15,525 nt of DNA from Pseudobdellovibrionaceae bacterium (lineage in GTDB: Bacteria > Bdellovibrionota > Bdellovibrionia > Bdellovibrionales > Bdellovibrionaceae). Positions 5,828 through 12,447 of this stretch are shown here, piece by piece. Location: contig JACMRP010000239.1 of NCBI GenBank assembly GCA_014376325.1, positions 1 to 15,525 of the forward strand. The letters are read 5' to 3'. The notes under the pieces were generated by a model, which saw nothing but the letters and a program-made list of their open reading frames with translations, was not told where the DNA came from and searched no databases. Position 1 is the stretch's first letter. Every line of letters starts with the position of its first letter. Made by a program: the position numbers and the translations under genes.

Positions 5828-7504
5828 ATGTCTAGCGTTTCTTCACCAGATCGTCGCCGTCAAGATGACCGAGTTAACAAAACTCGGGAAGAGTACGAGG
5901 CGAAAGAGACTGAAAGTCAAAAAAAGCAAAAAGCCGAGTTGGAGTCGTTAAATAAAAAACACAACACCGAGCTAAGTCGCGTCTCCGATGATTTCGGTCG
6001 TGAAATGGAAGAGCTGAAACAGCACTACCGTGAAACCCTTAGTGAACGCGATCAAGCAAACATTCGTAAAACAGACGATGTTCGGAATCTTTACAAAGAC
6101 CAGCTTAAGCGCAAAACAGAAGAAAACGAATCTGATCGGCGAATCATGCGCAATGCCGGTACGGGTGCAATTGAAAAACAAAAATCCGTCACCGATTCTC
6201 AACGCGAAAATTTAATGGAGAATCAAAAAACCGAATTAAAGTCGCGCGATGAAAGTTTCCGCGAAATGTCCGGAAAGACTCGAGAAGACATGAAAGAGGC
6301 TTTAGCTGCCCACGATGATAAATTAAAAGGGGCGCACGAAAAAGAAATGAACGTCACGATCAACGATCGCGATAATCAAATTGGCAATAAAGAACGCGAC
6401 ATTCGCGAACTTCGTCGATCTTACGACGCGAAGCTAAAGGCCGAGCGCCAACAGCGTGAATCCGAAGTGGGACGCTGGCAGCAAAAGAATGTGGATACTA
6501 CAGAAAATCTTCAAGCCCAGAACGCCGACAACATGGAAAGCCAAGGCAAAGTGCTTAAGGGTGAACTGAACGAGATCAATCGTAAATATAACCATGCGCT
6601 TGATAAAAAAGTCGGGCAGTTGGACAGCGCAAATGAAGATCTTCGAAACTCCGTTAATAATCGTCTAGACACCCAAGTCCGATCGAAGCAAAGTCAGATC
6701 ACTCGCCTCAATTCTAAGTTGAACAATGAAATGGTGAATGGCGAGCGTTTACGGAATATCGAACGGAAAGATCTTGAAAGTCGCTACCTGACTCAAATGG
6801 ATATTGTTGAAAAGCAAAAAGACGGCGCCGTCGATGCCGCTCGCGACCAAGCGAATAAACGCGTCGGTGAAGGACTCCAGAAAAATGAAAAACTTCTTCG
6901 CGATACGAATCGCGAATATAAAAGTGAATCTGGAATAGCCCGCCAACGTTCTCGCCAAGATCGTGAGCAATTGTTGCAGCAGCAAAAAGACACGGTTGAG
7001 CAAGTTACCGGCACGGCTGAGAGTCGCGTAAAAAAGATAACGAAGGTCGCCCGCGACAATCAAGATGCCTACAGCAATTATTTCGATAGCTCACTGGAGC
7101 AAATGCGCGATAATTATGACGGCAAAGTTGAAGCTCAACGCGGCGCCAACACCGACGACATGGTTTCTTTAAACAAGAACATGACTCAGCGGTTTCGTGG
7201 AATGGAAAAGACTTACGGTCAGCGTATGGACGGTCTCGTTGAGAAATACGAGAGCAAAATCACTCAGATGAAAGACAATCATGATAAAGAACTTAAGCGC
7301 GTAGAGCAATACTACGGAACGCGTTTGCAGAATAAAGACAAAGAAGGCAAACAAACTGTCGATTCGACCGAAATGAAGTACGAAGCGAAGATCGCCCAAT
7401 TGAACGAGGCGCACAGCGATCAATTGGATAAGATGGATAGACGTCACAAAGAAGATATGCAAAACTTGGCTGTAAAAATGAGTAACTATAGCAAAAAGGC
7501 GTAA
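5828..7504 (+). CDS. Long hendecad coiled-coil protein
   Basis: I do not recognise this 558-residue protein as a named family. It is almost wholly predicted alpha-helix: no Cys, one Pro (residue 7), one Trp, and very rich in Lys, Glu, Gln, Asp, Arg and Asn. There is no signal peptide, so it is probably cytoplasmic. Core residues follow an 11-residue rhythm (remainders 1, 5 and 8 on division by 11): near the N-terminus Y23, L38, L41, H45, L49, V52, F56, M60, L63, Y67, L71; near the C-terminus Y518, I522, L525, H529, L533, M536, H540, M544, L547, M551. Related 44-residue blocks start at 22, 66, 198, 429, 473 and 517. If continuous the helix would be about 80 nm long. A filament or rod role, as for bacterial coiled-coil cytoskeletal proteins, is inference. 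Pyruvate kinase follows 6 bases later. Confidence 0.9.
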   Translation: MSSVSSPDRRRQDDRVNKTREEYEAKETESQKKQKAELESLNKKHNTELSRVSDDFGREMEELKQHYRETLSERDQANIRKTDDVRNLYKDQLKRKTEENESDRRIMRNAGTGAIEKQKSVTDSQRENLMENQKTELKSRDESFREMSGKTREDMKEALAAHDDKLKGAHEKEMNVTINDRDNQIGNKERDIRELRRSYDAKLKAERQQRESEVGRWQQKNVDTTENLQAQNADNMESQGKVLKGELNEINRKYNHALDKKVGQLDSANEDLRNSVNNRLDTQVRSKQSQITRLNSKLNNEMVNGERLRNIERKDLESRYLTQMDIVEKQKDGAVDAARDQANKRVGEGLQKNEKLLRDTNREYKSESGIARQRSRQDREQLLQQQKDTVEQVTGTAESRVKKITKVARDNQDAYSNYFDSSLEQMRDNYDGKVEAQRGANTDDMVSLNKNMTQRFRGMEKTYGQRMDGLVEKYESKITQMKDNHDKELKRVEQYYGTRLQNKDKEGKQTVDSTEMKYEAKIAQLNEAHSDQLDKMDRRHKEDMQNLAVKMSNYSKKA

Positions 7505-7510
7505 TTTTCT

Positions 7511-8998
7511 ATGTTAGCAGATCGCAGAGCTAAAATTGTCGCGACGATCGGACCCGCAACCAAAGACGAAGAGTCTCTCAGAAAAGCGATTAAAGCCGGG
7601 CTCAATGTAGCCCGGTTGAATTTCAGCCACGGAACACATGAAGACCATCTTCACGTGATCAAGACCGTGCGCAAACTTGCAAAAGAGCTTGAAGCGCCGG
7701 TCACCATCCTCCAGGACTTACAAGGTCCTAAAATTCGCGTTGGAAAATTTGAAAAAGGATCGATCCTTATTAAAAAAGGAGATCGCCTTATCGTTACGAC
7801 AGATAAAGTGTTAGGCCGCGAAGGCCTTGTGCCGAGCGACTTTTTGGAGCTTCCACAATCCGTAAAGCCCGGCACTAAAATTTTGTTAGACGATGGGTTA
7901 ATGGAGTTTGTCGTTTTAGCCGTGCGCGGAAATGAAGTCGACGTCGAAGTGCTTTTCGGTGGCTTGTTGAAAGACCGTAAGGGCATGAACTTACCAGGCG
8001 CGAATCTTCCGGTAGAGTGCATGACCGAAAAGGATTTGATAGATCTCGAATTCGGGATCGCGAACAATGTCGATTACATCGCACTCAGTTTTGTTCGTCA
8101 TCCACGGGATATCCGTAAGCTTCGGGAAATTATCGAAAGCAGAAACTCAAACGCCAAAATTTGCGCAAAGATCGAAATGGTCGAAGCGCTTGAAAATCTG
8201 GAAGAGATCGCGCGACTAAGTGACGCGGTCATGGTGGCGCGCGGTGATTTGGCCGTCGAAGTGGGCCAGACGTTGCTGCCGGGAATTCAGAAAAAAATTA
8301 TCACCCTCTGTAATCAGCTCCGAAAGCCGGTCATTACCGCAACGCAAATGTTGGACAGCATGGTCGAAAACCCGCGACCCACTCGTGCCGAAATCACGGA
8401 CGTAGCGAATGCGGTATTAGACGGATCCGATGCGCTGATGCTTTCTGCCGAAAGTGCCAGCGGCAAACATCCGTTCTTGGCGATTCGCACGATGCACGAA
8501 ATTATCGTCGAAGTTGAGCGTACAGAAGAAAAATACTACAAGATCTCTTTAGAAAATGAATTTTTAAGTCCTCCGGCCGCGATCGCGGCGAGTGCGAGTT
8601 TGTCAGCGCTGAAATTGAACGCGAGCGCGATCATTTGTCTGACGACCTCTGGTAAAACCGCGAACATTATCGCGAGCTACCGTCCAAAGGCGCGAATCAT
8701 TGCGGTCACTGATCGCATGGACGTGTTAAATACTTTAGAGCTTACGTGGGGCATCCAAACGCTGATCATTCAGCCTTACAAAACGATGGAAGACATCTTA
8801 GAGCAAGTCGATAAAATGTTGGTTCAAGACGGTTTAGCAAAAACTGGCGACCGCGTGATCTTTACGTTGGGGCAACCGATTTCGGACGGCGCAAAGACCA
8901 ATGCTTTGTTCCTGCACATCGTGGGTGCCGAAAATGAAACCCGAGAATCCGACGACAAGCTACCGCTCCGTTGCCAAGCGGAGCCTTCGATTCATTAG
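7511..8998 (+). CDS. pyk: Pyruvate kinase
   Basis: This enzyme converts phosphoenolpyruvate and ADP to pyruvate and ATP, the last step of glycolysis. It is 495 residues, slightly longer than most bacterial forms. Visible in order: the N-terminal RRAKIVATIGPA; NVARLNFSHGTHEDH (substrate and nucleotide contacts); the B-domain with GMNLPGANLP; DYIALSFVRHPRD; the catalytic CAKIE with Lys220; VMVARGDLAVEVG with a metal-binding Asp; and ITATQMLDSMVENPRPTRAE. The usual MLSGET-A-G-YP is MLSAESASGKHP here. The C-terminal allosteric-type domain is present (TTSGKTANIIASYRP), with about 30 residues beyond the usual GxTN-type end. The Shine-Dalgarno before ATG 7511 is weak and the gap to the coiled-coil stop is 6 bases, so transcription and translation are probably linked to that gene. 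Confidence 0.96.
   Translation: MLADRRAKIVATIGPATKDEESLRKAIKAGLNVARLNFSHGTHEDHLHVIKTVRKLAKELEAPVTILQDLQGPKIRVGKFEKGSILIKKGDRLIVTTDKVLGREGLVPSDFLELPQSVKPGTKILLDDGLMEFVVLAVRGNEVDVEVLFGGLLKDRKGMNLPGANLPVECMTEKDLIDLEFGIANNVDYIALSFVRHPRDIRKLREIIESRNSNAKICAKIEMVEALENLEEIARLSDAVMVARGDLAVEVGQTLLPGIQKKIITLCNQLRKPVITATQMLDSMVENPRPTRAEITDVANAVLDGSDALMLSAESASGKHPFLAIRTMHEIIVEVERTEEKYYKISLENEFLSPPAAIAASASLSALKLNASAIICLTTSGKTANIIASYRPKARIIAVTDRMDVLNTLELTWGIQTLIIQPYKTMEDILEQVDKMLVQDGLAKTGDRVIFTLGQPISDGAKTNALFLHIVGAENETRESDDKLPLRCQAEPSIH
8965..8984. repeat. Hairpin at the 3' end of pyk
   Basis: GCTCCG (8965-8970) pairs with CGGAGC (8979-8984) around an 8-base loop inside the last codons of pyk. No T-run follows, so I do not call it an intrinsic terminator. 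It lies just before the convergent protease gene, where transcripts from both strands must end. Confidence 0.35.
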
Positions 8999-9019
8999 GT
9001 TCGCAAATGGGTCTGCTAC

Positions 9020-9874
9020 TCATTTATTAGGCCGCGCGAAGACGGGCGGTCGGGCTTGAAGTTTTTCTGCGGATTCGAGTATGAAATCTTTGAACTTGCT
9101 TAAATCCGAATACTCTCCGAAATGGTGGCAATCGCCCTTTCCGTCTTTGGGTCCGCGCGTGGCGCCGATGACGATCAACTCATCGCCGCTGCTGACGTAG
9201 GCGGGTCCACCTGAGTCTCCAGAGCAGGCGCCCGCTTTTGCTTGGTCCGTAATCCAGAAGAAAAAGTTGCTGTCGTAATCAGCGAGCGGGACCTCAATAG
9301 AGCGAAGATTCTGCGAGCGTTTGAATGCAACGTCATCGATGATTCCCCAGCCCGCAAGAAGCAAAGTGCTGCCCTTCGCAATCTGGGTGTTGGGTTCCAA
9401 GATTTTTACCGGTCTAGAGAAGCTTGGTGCAGGTGAGGCCAGCTTCACAAGTCCAACGTCATTCCCACGAATTGTGGTATCCGTTTTTCCTGGTGATCCA
9501 ACTTGATAATCTGAATGAGTAATGCGACCGCCAAGTTTAATAAGATTTGGATTATTCTGATCCTTCGGAGCGTCCGTTCCTAAAAATAAAAAAACATCGT
9601 CGTAATTTATAGTGCGCGCAACGAGACAGTGGGCAGCGGTGACAACGAGATTACTTGAAATCAAAGTCCCGGTACAGAATGCCTGTGCAGGAGTTCCGTC
9701 GCTCGGAAACTTAAGGAATGACACGGTTGAGGCAGTCCACGTATCGTTCATCGTAGCTACATCGCCATTGATGATGCGACTAGCGTCACCGACTTGATTA
9801 GGGCTAACTTCGGCGTACTGTTTCGTGCAAGAAATGCTGAGTACGGAAGCGATGAAGAATGCATATTTAGTCAT
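9020..9874 (-). CDS. Trypsin-fold (S1) serine protease, probable lipoprotein
   Basis: This protein of 284 residues has the S1 catalytic triad: His82 in TAAHC, Asp139 in GNDVGLVKL and Ser221 in GACSGDSGGP. R33-IINGDVA matches a zymogen activation site, so it may be made as a proenzyme. Cys67/Cys83 match the usual disulfide next to the catalytic His, and Cys217 pairs with a later Cys. The start is ATG 9874: GAGG lies 6 bases upstream, and the resulting N-terminus MTKYAFFIASVLSISC reads as a lipoprotein signal with Cys16. A TTG at 9913 would add an implausible leader. The residue at the S1 pocket floor (trypsin Asp189) is Gly215, so trypsin-like Arg/Lys specificity is unlikely. It is convergent with pyk and monocistronic. 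Confidence 0.92.
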   Translation of the reverse strand: MTKYAFFIASVLSISCTKQYAEVSPNQVGDASRIINGDVATMNDTWTASTVSFLKFPSDGTPAQAFCTGTLISSNLVVTAAHCLVARTINYDDVFLFLGTDAPKDQNNPNLIKLGGRITHSDYQVGSPGKTDTTIRGNDVGLVKLASPAPSFSRPVKILEPNTQIAKGSTLLLAGWGIIDDVAFKRSQNLRSIEVPLADYDSNFFFWITDQAKAGACSGDSGGPAYVSSGDELIVIGATRGPKDGKGDCHHFGEYSDLSKFKDFILESAEKLQARPPVFARPNK

Positions 9875-9885
9875 TGGATACCTCG

Positions 9886-9899
9886 TTACATATATGTAA
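9886..9899. repeat. Perfect 14-base palindrome upstream of the protease gene
   Basis: TTACATATATGTAA is perfectly self-complementary and lies 12 bases before the protease start, next to its ribosome binding site. It could be an operator. Low-complexity AT content makes chance occurrence possible. Confidence 0.4.
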
Positions 9900-9990
9900 A
9901 CGAGAGCTCGCAAAAACCCTAATTTAAATCGATAAAAAGAGAATCGTCTAAAGTTTGGACAGCAAATTCTGCAGGGTTCGAGCTTAGAAA

Positions 9991-10968
9991 TTACTTCAAA
10001 TGTTTCTTAAGGTCGTTGATGAGCGACCAGTACTTAGCAATCTTTGTGACTTCTTCCGGGTTCACCATGATGAACATGCCGGCTTCTTCCATAATTTTGT
10101 CCGACACCAATTTCTTTTCGATCAACGGATTCAGTTCTTCGACTTTAACCAAGCGGCCAAACTCTTTCATCGATTCGTTTTGAATATCGGTGGTATTTAT
10201 TTTTCGGAACCCATTTTTGTCCGGCTCGGAGCGGGGTGCGAAATGCAAAACCGCATTCAACGTTTTGACTTCTTCATCTTTTAAAGAGATTTTTTCTTTG
10301 TCTGAACTAAAGAGCCATTCCGTATACCAGTCGACGAAATCGAATAAAAAATCTGGCTGAAGGTTGATCATCTTCTGCTTTCCTTCGCCCAAGTCTTCGA
10401 TCGTCATGAACCCGAGCGTTTTTAACGCCGCGGTCATGCTGTTCATTTTGTTCGTCGCTTCTTGAAAAACTTGGATGGTATATCGGCGTAAGATTCCGGC
10501 GGGGACCGCGAGTCCACCTTCTTCGGGTTTGCCGTACCGACTGCCCACGAGGTTGAGGAGAGACAATAACTTCGTTACCATATGGGGCGGGTAACGCTCT
10601 TCATCTTGCCCCGGAATTTCTAACATCTTAATTTTTTTGTTCGCCTCGCGAAGGTTGTCGTTCATCGTTCGCATGATGGCCTTTACCCACACCGGCAACG
10701 AATCCATCTGCGCATTTAGGCCTTCGTACGGAAGCGAAATCACTTCGGTGTCTTTCGTCGCCTTGACGTTGGCGCTTCGAGGTTTTTTATCGAAGATGGC
10801 CATTTCGCCAACCATCGCGCCGGGTCCGATTTCGGCAAGCACCACTTCGGAAGAACCTTTGGTTTTGGTAATCGCGAGCGCTCCGGATTTTACGATGTAC
10901 ATCGCATCGGGCGCATCGCCTTCGCGAAATAGATAAGTATCTTTTGCGACTTTTTTGCCGTCAGCCAC
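9991..10968 (-). CDS. Cyclic nucleotide-binding domain protein with CRP-like C-terminal region
   Basis: This 325-residue protein opens with a cNMP-binding domain (about 1-120): LFREGDAPDAMYIVKSGALA, then the phosphate-binding cassette VGEMAIFDKKPRSANV with Glu55 and Arg64, the residues that contact ribose and phosphate in family members. Binding of cAMP, cGMP or a similar ligand is therefore plausible. After a helix (SLPVWVKAIMRTMNDNLREA) come segments that I read as winged-helix-like (about 130-220, KLLSLLNLVGSRYG to GEGKQKMINLQPDFL) and a second, similar unit (about 235-315). It is longer than CRP (about 210 residues), so it may be a regulator or a cytoplasmic sensor without DNA binding. 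GTG 10968 is chosen because AAGGGG lies 5 bases upstream and the domain needs no more N-terminus. Confidence 0.9.
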   Translation of the reverse strand: MADGKKVAKDTYLFREGDAPDAMYIVKSGALAITKTKGSSEVVLAEIGPGAMVGEMAIFDKKPRSANVKATKDTEVISLPYEGLNAQMDSLPVWVKAIMRTMNDNLREANKKIKMLEIPGQDEERYPPHMVTKLLSLLNLVGSRYGKPEEGGLAVPAGILRRYTIQVFQEATNKMNSMTAALKTLGFMTIEDLGEGKQKMINLQPDFLFDFVDWYTEWLFSSDKEKISLKDEEVKTLNAVLHFAPRSEPDKNGFRKINTTDIQNESMKEFGRLVKVEELNPLIEKKLVSDKIMEEAGMFIMVNPEEVTKIAKYWSLINDLKKHLK

Positions 10969-10989
10969 GATTGCCCCTTTAAGTTGTTT

Positions 10990-11007
10990 GCTCCCTAATT
11001 ATGGAGC
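10990..11007. repeat. Imperfect inverted repeat over the -10 element
   Basis: GCTCC-C-TAATTA-T-GGAGC is an 18-base palindrome with one mismatched pair. It covers the candidate -10 of the cyclic nucleotide-binding gene, a typical place for a repressor site or autoregulation. Confidence 0.45.
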
Positions 11008-11026
11008 CAAACCGGAGGCATCGCAA
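10998..11026 (-). promoter_or_regulatory. Candidate promoter of the cyclic nucleotide-binding gene
   Basis: On the minus strand TTGCGA (11026-11021, 4 of 6) is followed after exactly 17 bases by CATAAT (11003-10998, 5 of 6). This is one of the better sigma-70-type matches in the window. It would uncouple the gene from the CoA-transferase operon upstream. Confidence 0.5.
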
Positions 11027-11064
11027 ACATGTCAGAGTTGACCTGGACGGAGGTCGATGGATTG

Positions 11065-11724
11065 TTAATTGAACTTCATCGGTTTTACGTCAGGCGCGAT
11101 TGTCATTTTGCCTTCGGTTGCCTTTAAAACTTGTTCCGGCGTCATGTCGGGCGCGTATTCGCGGAGAACAAATCCTTCAGGAGTTACGTCGATCACTCCG
11201 TAATCTGAAACGATTTTCTTGATGCACTGAACGCCGGTCAACGGCAGTGTGCATTTGGATCGCAACTTAGAATTCCCTTCTTTGTCCGCGTGCTGCATTG
11301 CCACGATCACGTTTTTTGCGCCTGCAACAAGATCCATTGCGCCGCCCATGCCTTTCACCATTTTGCCCGGCACCATCCAATTTGCGATGCTGCCGGTTTC
11401 GTCGACTTCCATTGCGCCCAACACGGTCAGATCAACGTGACCCCCACGAATCATCGCGAAACTATCGGCAGAACTAAAGTAGCTTGCGCCAATTGCCGCG
11501 GTAACGGTTTGTTTGCCGGCGTTGATCAAGTCCGCATCGATTTCGGCTTCGGTTGGAAAAGGTCCAATGCCGAGCAAGCCATTTTCGCTCTGTAACATAA
11601 CGGATAATGTGGACGGAATATAATTTGCGACCAGGGTCGGAATCCCGATGCCGAGATTAACGACGTCGCCGTCCTGAACTTCTTGAGCGATTCGCTGCGC
11701 GATCTGTTCACGATTGAGTGGCAT
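11065..11724 (-). CDS. scoB: 3-oxoacid CoA-transferase subunit B
   Basis: This is the beta subunit of a family I CoA-transferase, which moves CoA from succinyl-CoA (or acetyl-CoA) to acetoacetate. At 219 residues it has the usual length. The catalytic Glu, which forms a glutamyl-CoA thioester, is Glu47 in QSENGLLGIGP. GIGIPTLVANYIP, FAMIRGGHVDLTVLGAMEVD and GAMDLVAGAKNVIVAM are characteristic segments. It lies 5 bases after the A subunit, so both subunits are made from one message in similar amounts. The succinyl-CoA:3-ketoacid type (scoAB) and the acetate-acetoacetate type (atoDA) are hard to separate by eye; the SENGLLGIGPFPTEAEIDAD segment reads to me as the sco type. Confidence 0.93.
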   Translation of the reverse strand: MPLNREQIAQRIAQEVQDGDVVNLGIGIPTLVANYIPSTLSVMLQSENGLLGIGPFPTEAEIDADLINAGKQTVTAAIGASYFSSADSFAMIRGGHVDLTVLGAMEVDETGSIANWMVPGKMVKGMGGAMDLVAGAKNVIVAMQHADKEGNSKLRSKCTLPLTGVQCIKKIVSDYGVIDVTPEGFVLREYAPDMTPEQVLKATEGKMTIAPDVKPMKFN

Positions 11725-11729
11725 AGTGA

Positions 11730-12431
11730 TTAGCCCTTTCTCAGAGTGCGTTGTTCGATACGTTTTTCGTAATTCACGCCTTGAAAAATGCGTTGCACGT
11801 AAACCCCGGGAGTATGAACATTTTCGGGATCGAGAGTGCCCACTTCGACGAGCTCTTCGACTTCGGCCACGGTGATTTTGCCTGCAGTTGCGACCATGGG
11901 ATTAAAGTTCCGGGCAGTTTTGCGGTAGATTAAGTTCCCGAAATTATCGCCCTTCCACGCTTTAACGAGTGCGAAGTCGCCGACGATGCCGCGTTCGAGC
12001 ACGTAATCACGACCGTCGAAATTTTTAATGTCTTTGCCCTTAGCTATCAGGGTGCCGACGCCGGTCGGAGTGTAAAAGCCCGCGATGCCGGCGCCGCCCG
12101 CGCGAATGCGTTCGGCCAGGGTGCCCTGCGGACATAATTCCACTTCGAGTTCGCCGCTCATGAATTGCTTTTCAAACGTCGCGTTTTCGCCAACGTAAGA
12201 AGAGATCATTTTTTTGATCTGGTGAGTATGCAACAAAATGCCAAGGCCGAAATCGTCAACGCCGGCGTTGTTAGAAACGCAAGTGAGTCCCGTCACTTTC
12301 ATTTCTTTCAACGCCTTGATGCTGTTTTCCGGAATCCCGCAGAGGCCGAAGCCGCCAACGACCAAGGTCATATTATCCTTGAGGCCTTCGAGGGCCTCCA
12401 TCGCGTTCGCGTAGACTTTGCTTTTAGCCAT
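11730..12431 (-). CDS. scoA: 3-oxoacid CoA-transferase subunit A
   Basis: This alpha subunit pairs with the B subunit encoded next to it. Diagnostic segments are [15 protein letters not shown] near the N-terminus (the CoA-binding glycine-rich loop), [38 protein letters not shown] and [21 protein letters not shown]. Two ATGs are available, at 12437 and 12431. AGGAA sits directly against the first but 6 bases before the second, so I chose 12431 (233 residues); the first would add only Met-Ala. It is 16 bases downstream of the thiolase stop on the same strand, which with the B subunit makes a clear operon for acetoacetate use. Confidence 0.93.
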   Translation of the reverse strand: MAKSKVYANAMEALEGLKDNMTLVVGGFGLCGIPENSIKALKEMKVTGLTCVSNNAGVDDFGLGILLHTHQIKKMISSYVGENATFEKQFMSGELEVELCPQGTLAERIRAGGAGIAGFYTPTGVGTLIAKGKDIKNFDGRDYVLERGIVGDFALVKAWKGDNFGNLIYRKTARNFNPMVATAGKITVAEVEELVEVGTLDPENVHTPGVYVQRIFQGVNYEKRIEQRTLRKG

Positions 12432-12447
12432 GGCCATTTCCTATCGC

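Noticed and set aside
7651..8067. Minus-strand open frame of 138 residues inside pyk
   Set aside because: It is fully opposite the conserved pyruvate kinase coding sequence and has no known motif; a shadow of codon bias.
9875..9990. Possible small gene or RNA between the protease and the cyclic nucleotide-binding gene
   Set aside because: The 116 bases are AT-rich, with no supported open frame, no tRNA-like fold and no terminator that I can see.
11038..11057. Hairpin GACCT/AGGTC downstream of the CoA-transferase B gene as a terminator
   Set aside because: The stem is only 5 perfect pairs, the loop has 6 bases, and no T-run follows on the minus strand.
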